Under the pieces are notes generated by a model. It ran no database searches, was not told the DNA's origin, and saw only the letters and a list, made by a program, of their open reading frames with translations. A DNA stretch of 64,000 nt from Toxoplasma gondii ME49. Taxonomy: Eukaryota > Apicomplexa > Conoidasida > Eucoccidiorida > Sarcocystidae. Shown piece by piece: positions 1-10,529 of this stretch. The first letter of the stretch is position 1. Each line of letters starts with the position of its first letter. Made by a program: the position numbers and the translations under genes. The stretch is from the NCBI RefSeq assembly GCF_000006565.2, contig NC_031477.1, forward strand, positions 3,504,043 through 3,568,042. Reading direction: 5' to 3'.

Positions 1-1203
1 CATAAGCATGAGAGGCCCCGCGAACTTGAGCGCCAGGATGGCCGTGAGCGCGAGCGAGCAGAAGAAGTAGACGCAAACGCGTCCAACCGTCTTGTTCAAA
101 TCGACGAAGCTGCGTCGGTGGGTGTTGGACTCCGGGTCTGTGTGGCAGGTCATGAGCGCGACAGTGATGACAAGAAACTGGCATCCGAGAATCCACCAGA
201 TGCAGGCACTCGCGGTCGTGGTGCCGAACACGCCGTGGTGTCTACGGACGTATTCGCGGAACTTCATGTACGTCAGCGTCTCCTCGAACGAACCGAGCGG
301 CTGTTTCACACAGCGCACTGAGCCTAGTTGCTGGATGCTGCTGATGGCATCGCTGACGCTGTCGCTCCTGACCGAGACCTGCCCGGTGCCGTCTTCGTCC
401 TCCGGCCTCGGTCTTCCAGACCTTTCTTCCTTCACCTTGTCGCACGGATCTGACAAATCCCTAAAGTCGTCCAGCTTGCTGTTCGCAGGGATCAATGACC
501 GCGGATCACCGACCGGTTCCCTTCCCTCTGCCTCGCCAAACTCCTTGAGAGTTCGCGAGTCTCTCAACTGGAGGCCGCTAGAACTCCCTGTCTCTCGACC
601 ACCATGGTTTTTAAAAGTACCCCTTTGCTCTTCCGAAACTCGACTCGGAGCCACAAGCTCTGAGGGAGAAAGTTCTTCAAAAGACCGCGAGCGCTCGGCG
701 GCTGTCCCATCCGGCTTGCCTGCAGCGCTCGACGGCGTCAATGCGCCCGTCGGAGCGGAACTGCTCCCTGGAGTATGTTGCGGGAGCTCGACAAGGAGAC
801 TGTCGTTCTGACTGGCTGAATGCGCAAACCGCAGGCGACGAGCATCTGTCGATCGCTGGTCAGGAGCTGGGGATGCCTCTGGTGCCGCAGGTACACCTAA
901 CGCAGATGCTTCCGTTTCTCTGTCTACGGTCCCTGGCACGCTTTCGCTGGCGTTCCATTGTTCACCGACGAGAGAAGCTGACAGCAAAGGCACTGACACA
1001 AACTCGGGGCTGCCGGTTCGTAGGACCCACTGTTGTTCTTTGGAATGGCCGGAGTTAGGGTCGCAAGTGGGATCTTCCGGTTCAGAGTGCGGATGTGAAC
1101 AACCTGGAACACCCGCGTCTTTCTCTTCTTCGATGGAGTCAACAAGAGGAGTTCGGTGGTGCGAAACCACGCGAACACCTGAAAACCGAGGCGCCATGCT
1201 CAT
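1..1203 (-). CDS. N-terminal exon of a polytopic membrane protein (partial)
   Basis: An open frame runs from the ATG at 1201-1203 (GCCACC just upstream, a good initiation context; a second ATG lies two codons later) to the left edge, giving 401 residues with no stop. Residues 1 to about 290 are polar, rich in Ser, Pro, Glu and Gly, and probably disordered. From about residue 300 the character changes: a charged juxtamembrane stretch (KFREYVRRHH), then two hydrophobic segments at about 329-351 and 373-398, split by a short polar loop. This is the start of a multi-span membrane protein whose remaining exons lie outside the window. I do not recognise the family; a transporter or channel is possible but unsupported. 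That this is real coding is supported by long openness and membrane periodicity, and the start choice is fairly sure. Confidence 0.7.
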   Translation of the reverse strand, partial: MSMAPRFSGVRVVSHHRTPLVDSIEEEKDAGVPGCSHPHSEPEDPTCDPNSGHSKEQQWVLRTGSPEFVSVPLLSASLVGEQWNASESVPGTVDRETEASALGVPAAPEASPAPDQRSTDARRLRFAHSASQNDSLLVELPQHTPGSSSAPTGALTPSSAAGKPDGTAAERSRSFEELSPSELVAPSRVSEEQRGTFKNHGGRETGSSSGLQLRDSRTLKEFGEAEGREPVGDPRSLIPANSKLDDFRDLSDPCDKVKEERSGRPRPEDEDGTGQVSVRSDSVSDAISSIQQLGSVRCVKQPLGSFEETLTYMKFREYVRRHHGVFGTTTASACIWWILGCQFLVITVALMTCHTDPESNTHRRSFVDLNKTVGRVCVYFFCSLALTAILALKFAGPLMLM

Positions 1204-3807
1204 GGTGGCAGCTGAAACTTCGCGTGTACAGACAGGTTGGAAAGACGACCAAAATGCTTTGGTAGGCAGTCATAAAGGGCTTGTTGCGATCCGGAACTCG
1301 CCCGAAAAAAAACCGGTACGACAAGTCCGGAGCAAAGCCAATGTGGAACTGTGGCAGAACTGCAAACGATGGAGTGCGCAACAAAGTTTGGACGCACAAG
1401 TGGAAGAAAAACGTGGAGATAAAGCATGAACATGCATATTCACATGCGCAGCGAATCCCGGTGCCACAGGTCGAGGAACATCGAAGACGTAAAGACTCGC
1501 GACACGGCCCCAGATGAAATGCCTGACAGCCGTCGAACATTGAAACCCAGGTCTTTTAGCTGGGGTAAGCAGCGGCAGCCAGAAAAGGGAAGAAAAAGAC
1601 TGTCGCTCTTCAAGATTCCGAGAGTGCGGTTAAGTCTGAACGATGCGAGTGGTTCTAACGTTGAAGACAGAGATGAGACTTGGACTCTGTCATATTTTTA
1701 GCGCAAACCTCAGGCAGCAAGTTGTAGTGAGCAGGAGTTCCTGAACGCAGCTACGACCAGCTTGACAAGTACCAGTGAAAGTGAAGTTTGCTTAAACAAT
1801 CAGACGATTAAGCATGCATACTATGTGAACACCGGTTCGGATGTGTGTAGCGGCCTCGCTGAACACACCTACCTTTCCGTATCTACAAGCATCAAACTTC
1901 AGGGACGCGATGGGACATTCGGTATGAGTTGGAACATACGTTTAGGCAAAGCAGAAATACACAAGAAGAATGTGCATCCGCGGAGAGTTCGTAACGCAGA
2001 ACGCGGGTTGGCCAAGGGTAGAAACTTTAGCCGCAAGCGCTCAGTTGGAAGTCGGGCCGCTGCAGTCCTGGAGCTGAGGTGTACGGGAAAGCTCCACCTA
2101 AGAGATAGACAACATCATTGAAAGAAAAGGCACCTCAGTGGCAGAATTGCCCGGGGTAAACATTTAGAGAAGACAACTTACCAAACCACAGGAAAAAGGA
2201 GAATAAAAACTCACTGGGAAGTCTGTGCACGCTGGTCTGCAGCTCACTCGATTAGGTTTGAGGCGCTGGCCGCATCAACTGAAGACCAGCAACACGGTCC
2301 CTGTCGCAGAAAGAAAGAACCAGAACACTAGCAGTGGGATTCCCACACAAGGGAAAATGGGAATGGAAACTTATGTGGCATCGTAGTCCATCCATTAGCG
2401 CTTTCTTTCGTACGGAGTGGCTTCGTCTCCCCAGCGAAGAAACATCCGGCTCAATGCCACGCCGTCGACCCCGTCCTCTCCACTAACAGCTGGCAAAGAC
2501 TATGTCTTCTGTTTGGCGGCAAACAGTGTCTAGCTGCGTAAAAATAAACCGCTGAGGAATCGCTCCACAATTACTGCATTTTTAACAGTTGGAGGAGGGG
2601 ATGTACACCCGTTCCACGAACGAAGGCCTAGCTTCTCATCTTGTCGCATTTCCTTCCGCTACACAGCGATTAGCGGAAATGACGACAGAAATCCAGATCC
2701 AACCTCTTCTGTGTCATCTTTCAGATTTGTCACCAGAGAACTTCGACGAAAAACCCGGTTAGATGTTTTAGAATATCTGTTAGATATGAAGAATCTAAAG
2801 AGCCAGTGGCCATGACTTCCTCGTTTAAAAGCACAAAACGTCTGAGGTGGGATCCTTGAAAGACAACTGGGTTGTCGGCGGCGATCAGGTGTTTCTCCAA
2901 AGCAAGCCGGTTGTATAACAATTCAGGAGGTAGTGTGTGTGTTATATATTCAGGAAATTCGAGATTGGGAGTACTCATGATACGGGTATCAGACAAAGTC
3001 ATGGGGTTTTCCGATTCTCTCACTGTCCGCGGCTCCACATAAATGCGGTACTCTTTGAACCGATATTCAGAACAGTTTGAAAACTGATATCCAATCTCAA
3101 GTATCTTATAAAATGATCACAGCAACTAATCGGAGCCCGATGGCTCGCGTAACGTTTGTTAATATCTTGTTACTACCTTCCACCAGCGTCAAAAGCCACG
3201 CTGCGCGCTTGAAGGCGCACATCAATAAGTCGGCCTTCCCTAAAGAGGGGAAAATTCTGGGCGTGTGTTCCTTAATTAGCGAAGTAACACATCACCCACA
3301 CAATGCTAGAAGATCTTAAGAGCCGGGGAACAAATTGTCTGCAAATGTTCTCAACCCCGCCACATACTACACCTGACGGCAAATGACCGCTCCTAACTGA
3401 ATTTAGTTATATGGCGAGGGAGTTTCTTTTGGGTTGGACGTCGTGAGAACCGCTGTCAGTCGCGAAAGCTTCAAAGTCGTCCTCATCGCTTGTCGAGTTC
3501 CCTTCAAGTCAAAAACAAGTGCTCCCAATTGACCAACGAAATTTGCAATCAGTTCTCGGATTCGTCCTCCGTCAGGGGTGTCGCAACAAACATCTCGAGT
3601 TACTGTGATAGACAGAGTGTTCGACACGCTGCAGACGAACAGTGAACGTTTTTATCACTGAAAGAGGCAGAGTCTTCAGTTAATTAGCGAAATCTGGCAT
3701 ACACCAAAAGCTTCCAGAATCGCTTAACCTGATGTACACGCTTCGGGGAAGGGTTTTCACCGTAAAAAGATACCCCATTAGCTGGCGATCGCGTCTCTTG
3801 AGGAACT
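1204..3807. other. Intergenic: 5' side of the 1-1203 gene and 3' side of the 3808-7255 gene
   Basis: No gene is firmly supported. Base composition is more AT-rich than the flanking exons. Two minus-strand open stretches look mildly protein-like: 3403-3630, preceded by a TCTGCAG acceptor, and 2730-3038. Neither links to a plausible neighbouring exon in the right phase. They may be 3'UTR of the 3808-7255 gene or part of an unrecognised small gene. Confidence 0.4.
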
Positions 3808-6800
3808 TCAAAAAACCAACGCCTTTTCCTTTTCGGCCAAGCGTCGTTTCTCCCGCAATAGTGCCTCTCGTTTCGCTATGGCAGCGCGTTTCTTTTCCTC
3901 CATGACACGTAGCGCATCTTCTGTGAGGTCGCTCGAGACGGACCGAGCAGGCTCCTGCAATTTCAAAACTCCTCAGAAAGTTATGCATTTCAGTCGCTTA
4001 TCTTCACACCCTGTTTCTAGGCACCGGATATCAATTCGCAGAGGCATGCAGTACCAATCAGATAACTACTGAAGCTAGACACCAAGTTTTTTTAACATTA
4101 TAGAATGAGAGCCCCAGGTGCTTGTGATCTTTACCGAACGTGGTCTAGGCAGCAAACATAGAACACTTGAACAAACGGCGTGTTAAACTATTAAGATGAC
4201 TAAGTGACGCTAGACTCCCCATTACATGTTATTATGCAATACTAGGTCTCTTTTTCACCGCAGAACAGCAGCCACTTTTGTCGCGCTAACAAGAACGTTT
4301 CAAAAGCTCCCTATCGCATGTTCAACTACGCTTTCGACGAAAAAAATACAAGACTAGTTTCCACGGACAAAAAAGTACACGATCGTTGATGAAATGTATG
4401 CACATAGAAGTCCGTGCATAATTCCGTGGTGCCGAGCGACCGCCTTTTTAAGGGATTACCCACCGAACGGCAAGGTGGAACAGTCCTTAAAAGGGAAACA
4501 TTTCCATCATGGCATTCAAGGAACGGTGACCTTCTGGTGTATCTGAGTGTCAGACGCAGCCTCCTTGCGCTCCCGTAAAGTGCGACTTCTAGAATTCTTC
4601 GTTTTTTCTCTTTCCATTGTTTCCGCCATTCACAACCCAGCGGCCCTTCACCAGGAGAGGCAACACTACACGGTTCACATAATCCGGATGCTGAATCTCG
4701 AGCTTCTCTGTATCCTTTTGGACTCCAACTAAAAACACGTTACTGTGCGGGAGACAACGGTGCGGTTTCTTACCTGCGTTGTACGTGATTCTTCCTTCCG
4801 GTGGGGGGTTTCCGGTTGTTTGTTTTCATCTTGTCGCACTTTCCCGGCATCTGCATCAGGCCATCCCGAAGACATTTGACAGCACAGGCGTTGCGGTGGC
4901 CGGCGATATCTGTAGGGAGCTGGGTGCACGGCTTTTCCCTCGACTTTAGCTTTGTCATTCCTCTCCTGTCCCAGAGACTCTTTGAGAGGAACAACCCAAA
5001 CTCACACAGAGTTTTAGTTGGCCAACAACAGCCACGAGTCGAGCGCTGCACGCGATGAGAAGGCCTCGCTCCAGCTCTCCGCTGACGATGTGCATCTCAA
5101 CACCATGCCAGCAACAAACAGGGTTATACAATCCAGGAGCCATTCTCGTCAAAGAAGTGAAACAGACCAGTATGTGTTGTCGCTCGGCTTGAAGCGGCCG
5201 GAGAATCATCATTTTTGCCATCAGAATTATTTTATAAAGCATGGGTGTACATGAGTGCTGGTACGCTGGGAGAAACCTAATAGCCAGAACTCGTTTCAAA
5301 GAAAAGTGATGTTCAGCGGAAAGCGAGCGTCTACCATCTGCAACCGAATATGACCTTGGCTGCACAAATGAGCGCAGTCCCTGTACGGTTTTTACCTAGA
5401 GGCTCTGCAGTACGTAGGATACTGAATTTAATTTCAGAAACAAACAACCAAGTTATTCCACGTCTCTCAGCTACGGAGGCAGTAGGACCGCGATTCCTGC
5501 AAAGCCTAAGCTCTTTAAACGGCAGGTGCCTCCAAATCCATCTCGGAGCTGTACCTGCGGGAGAATGGCCTTCCGGTTCCTCGAACGGAGAGCTGGAGTT
5601 CGCCTTTGCGTTCTCCGTTTGAGGTGACCCAGAGAAAGTTGTATCGCCGTACAGATCGTCCATATTTTCCTCCACGTGCGTTTGGTGTGCGATTTTCTGA
5701 AGTACGCTGTGAGGCGGCTCCGGGCAGCCGGCGTCGATCCACTGTTTGTACACTCCGGCTTTGTGTTTCTGCAGCAGCAGTGGCCTGTAGCCAATCCAGG
5801 TGGGCGCCTTCCAACTGAACTGGTCTAGGCGTTGAGCCATCCGGTCAAGACTCTCGTTGTAGGGGTACAAGTCCGACAGTTGGTCTCCCATCGACTTAAG
5901 GAGCAAGTTTAAATCGAGACGCAAATCTCTGCATCTTCTTGCCTTCAAACACGCGAGGCGTTTCGACTTCAACTCCAGCTGAACAGCCAGTGCTCTGAGA
6001 GAGGGCTCCTCCGGCGTCACCTCAGTGTTTGCGCGCGGTTCGGAGCCCTCTGACCTGCGCCTCTTCTCAGCCACCACATTTCTCAGCTCGCAGACTTCTC
6101 TCTCCAACTCGGCAATTTGTTTTTTTCGGTGAAACCCGTGATTGATAGTCCCGAATTTCCTCTCTTGTGTCCGCAGAAAGTTCAGCCGACAATACAGGTC
6201 GAAGAAACCGTCCTTTTCCACGCCACCCTTCTCGCCAGAATCCCCAGGCATGTAGAACGTGTCGAGATTCATTGGTGGCTGACGCCTCTGCGTTGGCTTC
6301 ACAGCAGCGGCTGTCTGCTCAGACGCTAACGGGTCTTCAACAGCATCTGCGTCATCGTCGGACCCTGAGAACAAACAGAAAGGTGCGTAACTTGCAACAG
6401 AAAACGAGTGACGCAAAGAATACGATCCTGCAACGATAAACATGAAGAGGGGTCATGAGCATATCTTTCTCGCGAGCTTTTTACGAGGGGCGGTAACAAA
6501 CAAGCATCGAGGGCGGTTCGTGTAAAGCCGCGGTTGAGAGAAGCTGTGACTGAAGGGAAACCAGATATCTCTTCAAGGAAATCTGTAGTATCTTCGAGTT
6601 GTAAAAAAATGCAAAGCAATAGAAACTGCGTTCTGATGGTCAGCTCTTTCCATTGTTAACACCACAGAACGAGGCGCTGCGGCGGTGAAGCTTCGAGTCG
6701 CACAGACAGTGTGTCGGCCAGGCTACTCGGGTGTTCACAGGAAGAAGAAAGGATCATTAAATCATGCCGTTACGCATGTGCACTATTCCACTCCTCATAA

Positions 6801-7255
6801 AGCTTCTTTCGAGAACCCCTCGAAAACGAAAACCACCAATTTTTTCCTCGTTTCTGAAACGCTGGTCACTGTGTGAGCTTGAGCAATCACGGTCTGTGTT
6901 GCCGAGAGTCTGGCATTATGTAGCGGGACCGGTGCTAAACGTTCAGACGGCGAAACGCATAGCGCCTCCTCTTGTTTTGGTGACCGAAGTTCTGTCACAT
7001 ATCTGGGCAGAACAGCTTGAAAGCAACCGGCTTACAGCGCCTTCGAGCACTCTCTTCATCCCCGGTGGGTGAGGCGTCTGTAGCACGCAGAGTCTGACGG
7101 TCAACTTCTTCATTTTCGTTTTGGTCTTGGGGCGGCGGAGAGGTTGGCTCTTCTGTTTCGCGAAAAAAAAGGCGGCTTGATTGCGACGGACTTGAGCCCG
7201 GTGAGTCTGGAAGCCGCTTGCGCCGGTCGGCGGACGAAGCGGGTGACGAATCCAT
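3808..7255 (-). CDS. Coiled-coil protein with C-terminal RPA-binding-like helix
   Basis: Four exons, complement of 7036-7255, 5555-6364, 4774-4850 and 3808-3954, with donors GTAAGC, GTACAG and GTAAGA. Reading phase agrees at every junction and gives 417 residues. Exon 1 is a Ser/Pro/acidic leader. Exon 2 carries an acidic patch (SDDDADAVED), a conserved-looking block around MNLDTFYMPGD (about 105-115), predicted coiled coil at about 150-177 and 195-240, and a Trp/Tyr-rich block (WKAPTWIGYR, 259-268). Exon 4 is nearly all one basic helix starting LTEDALRVMEEKKRAAIAKR (residues 379-398) and ends the protein. That helix resembles the RPA32C-binding motif of SMARCAL1, TIPIN and XPA. The family is otherwise unrecognised. 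A DNA replication or repair role is inference only. It is transcribed divergently from NAA20. Confidence 0.65.
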
Positions 7256-8148
7256 GGCAGACCACAAGAAGCAGCTCCTGTACGACTTGGCACGCTGGGT
7301 GAGAATGTGGTGAGGAAGAAACAACGAGAAAAGGGAGATTTGCAGCTGCGAGGAAACCGTGTACAAGACAAGAAGCGAGTATTTGGAAACTGCCAGCGTG
7401 GTGGGGGGCACTTTGAACACGCATGCAGACAAAAGCGGGCCGTGCATGTGGTTTACAAGATAAGACCTGGCCGCTGCAGATTGCCGAAACAGAAGGTTGG
7501 TCGAGAAGACTCTCGTGGTAAGCAAGGACTTTCTGAATTTGAGAGAGTCTCGGCCGTCAGCGCTCAAGTCTCCTGCACATCCAGACAAGACAGTGAGCAG
7601 GTTTCGTCGCGCGGCACGGGATAGACACCACCCATCCCAACCCCACTTTTTGCGAGGTAATTTGAGCATCGAGTTGCACATGCGCATCTACTTTACGCAT
7701 CTAGAAATCCAGGTATCGATACTTTATCACTGTGTGTTTCAGATGTCAGCCTGTCTGCGGCAAGATCTTTTTTGTGCCATGCTTAGGAAGAGAGAACGAC
7801 AACAGGTGAGAAGCAGCACCTCTAAAACCAGGGTGTTTGTATGAGTCACGTCCGAACGTTGTTTTTTCTCGGCGATGCCGTTGGTATGTCCGGAGTGCAA
7901 TGAGATATTGTGGTTCTGTGTTTCGTGGGCAAGATTCCTTTTCTTGCAGCGTGACCCTCGTGCTTGTTCGTATCCGTCGGATTTAACGGCGGCAGCGGCA
8001 CTTAACTGGATACGCTAGCCCCGCACAGCAGTCTGTTGACTCAAGTCTCCCTTGGGTAGAGACGCAGCTGCCTGAAACCCACGCTTTTTTGGATTTACAA
8101 AGCCAGAACCGCCGACTCCACGGCTCGCACTGCAACTGGGCCAAAAAA
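7256..8148. promoter_or_regulatory. Divergent intergenic region between the 3808-7255 gene and NAA20
   Basis: Only 893 bases separate the two start codons, which point away from each other, so both promoters and 5'UTRs must lie here. Several short upstream ORFs are present on both strands. I see no motif that I can assign with confidence. Confidence 0.4.
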
Positions 8149-9448
8149 ATGAGTTGCTTCCGACCTATGACTGCAGGAGATCTTTTCAGATTCAACGCCG
8201 TCAATCTGGATGGGTTCACTGAGACGTTTCTCCAAAGCTTTTATCTCCGCTACCTCTCCAACTGGCCCGAGCTGTGCATTGTCGCTGACGCACCAGATGG
8301 AACTGTGGCCGGGTACATTATAGGTGAGAAAAGGCAAGCGCCTTTAGGCTGAATGGGTAGCAAGGTGTAAGATAGTAGCTACTTTTCCATGTAAGGTCTC
8401 TGGTGCATGTGGAATAACACTTCGAATCGTAATCAAGATTATCCACTTCCTCAGCCCTTCGGATGTCACAGCGCACGAAATGAACTAAATTCTACTACGC
8501 ATTCCAGCGTCTGTTTCCAGCCTTCACAGTTTTAGACACCTAAATCTCATCAGCAAAAAGACTCAATCCCTGAGCACAGCCGTTCTTTTGCTCTACTTGT
8601 TGACAAGTGTTGACTGCTCATTTGTACTCCCGACATCCACTCCATAACGCGCACCAACCCAGGCGTAAAAAGTGTTCATTGGGCTAGTGACATTTGTACA
8701 TCAGATAATTACAGGTATCAAGCGATCGTCTAGATGTATACTTCCGAAACATCTTGGGCATTTGCTAGCCTTTAACATCTAGCCAAGATGCATTTATCTA
8801 TCGCACTTTCGGTCTATATGCATATATGTGTTGGATGCTAACGTCCTTGTCACACTGTGACTTATTCAGCCAGCGTGGGATCATAGAAGTAATACGTGTA
8901 AGATTGAGCGTGGATTGTCGAATGAAGCAATGTGCTCTAACGCTTGTCTGAGTCTCGAACCTGCCTTCTCTACTATACGCAGATAGAAGTCCATCTTTGC
9001 GGTTCATTCACACAGATGGAAATAATTAGTCCTTGGATGATGTGCTCCCAAATCGCGGTTACTCGTAGGTTTCCCTGAGTTGTGAAGTAATTAGGAGTTG
9101 GCGGTGCTTGTGTTGCATGCAGGCAAGGTCGAGGGAAAAGGTATGGACTGGCACGGCCATGTAACTGCCCTTTCAGTGGCGCCCGAGTTCCGCAAGTGCG
9201 GTCTTGCGCGCAAGTTGATGTCTTTTTTGGAAGACATTTCGGAGAAAAAGTTCAAGTGTTATTATGTTGATCTCTATGTCCGCGTGTCGAACAGAGTGGC
9301 CGTGAACTTCTACAGGGATCTCGGCTACCGTGTGTGGAAAACAGAGAAAGGCTACTACTCTGGACAAGAAGATGCGCTGGATATGCGCAAACCTCTCTCC
9401 CACGACACGGATGTGCTGTGTCTTAAAGGTGCCGAAGAGCCGCTCTGA
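8149..9448 (+). CDS. NAA20: N-alpha-acetyltransferase 20, NatB catalytic subunit
   Basis: Two exons, 8149-8323 and 9123-9448, joined across a 799-base intron (GTGAGA donor, GCATGCAG acceptor), encode 166 residues, close to the usual 170-180. The protein opens MSCFRPMTAGDLFRFNAVNL, the typical NAA20 start in which a Phe-rich helix follows the first strand. It then has the NWPE turn (38-41), the WHGHVTALSVAPEFR block (68-82), the acetyl-CoA pyrophosphate loop RKCGLA (82-87, family R/Q-x-x-G-x-G/A), LYVRVSNRVAVNFY (109-122) and the LGY motif (125-127). It also keeps the DMRKPL segment (145-150). NatB acetylates the starting Met when the second residue is Asp, Glu, Asn or Gln, acting at ribosomes with NAA25. 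The C-terminus is shorter than in animals. The call is secure; the alternative catalytic paralogues NAA10 and NAA50 lack this WHGHVTALSV context. Confidence 0.95.
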
Positions 9449-10529
9449 TGTCTTGCGCTTCATCCTTGTGGGTCTTTTCCAGACTTTTTCAGTAATATCT
9501 CAAGCTGGATGATGCGGAGTGTACACGCTACTGACTCAGTGTGACGCTGTATGTGTTGCGCAAAGGGAAGAAATGCCTCGCCACTGGTGGTCCATTCGCG
9601 TCAGGCAAAAAACAGCCAAATATCCGAATACTTGAACGCACAGCCAGTCGAATTATCTTCAGTGTGTCAGGCCTCTACACAGCAGCTGGAAAATCTTCGG
9701 ATTCCGGCAGCAACCCAATAGTTTGATGTGTTTAAGGGCGTTCAGCCCTTGAACCAACGAAGTGAAAACCACGCAGTGTAGCCGTTTCAGAGCCTTGTGC
9801 ATATACGGTAACTTCTGTGTTTTAAGGGGGTATCCGTACTTTCCTATATATATATATATAAATGTATACACGTATACATATATATATATATATACATATG
9901 TATATATCAATATATGAAATGAACAGAACTGTCAGTCTCTACAGTTTTGATAGGCCTATAAAAAAAGAACCAACCTAGTTCAGATGACCTTGTAGCACAA
10001 GTCATTTTGGCGCCTTGTGGCAATTTCTAATGGTTTATTATGCGCCCTTAGCATGGAACTATGAGATATCCTACACAGCCGCAGGCTTGAGTAGGGAAAG
10101 GACCGCTGTTATTTGGACATGCCTCCAAAGTTTGGTGACGCAATATCGTTTACGCTCCCGCGACGAAAAAGACGCCACAAAAAAGTTAGAGTTTTTAGGA
10201 AGCGCGAAAAAAAACACAAAAACGACATAGAGACACCAGGCGATGTAAAGACAAGCCATTGCCGTGTCCATCGAATGACGGTCCTACTGCATTTGGAAGT
10301 GTCTTCGTTCCCCAGTGCCGACAAAAATCACTTATTCTTTCGGTAGCCGAAGCTACACGGGCATGCGAGGAGGAGAATGTGAGCTTCCCTTTGTCCCTCG
10401 CATTGTAGCACAGCTGATGGAGCCGCTGCATTGGATTTCCGGGGCGAATCTCGAACGTTTTGGACGATTTTGACCGCCGTCCGTCCAGTCAGATTCCCGT
10501 TGATTGGGGTGCCACAGTGTCGCTGCATC
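9449..10529. other. Convergent intergenic region between NAA20 and the HAD protein
   Basis: About 1.1 kb between two stop codons, expected to hold both 3'UTRs. It contains a TA-rich microsatellite near 9845-9908. Short ORFs here are low-complexity or AT-driven, and I see no gene. Confidence 0.5.
9845..9908. repeat. (TA)n microsatellite, interrupted
   Basis: Two runs of alternating TA separated by a short interruption (AAATGTATACACG). Such repeats are common in coccidian non-coding DNA. Confidence 0.9.

Noticed and set aside
3680..3988. Minus-strand ORF overlapping the last exon of the coiled-coil gene
   Set aside because: It is a different frame from the spliced one; the phase-consistent exon (3808-3954) stops at 3808 and has the conserved-looking helix.
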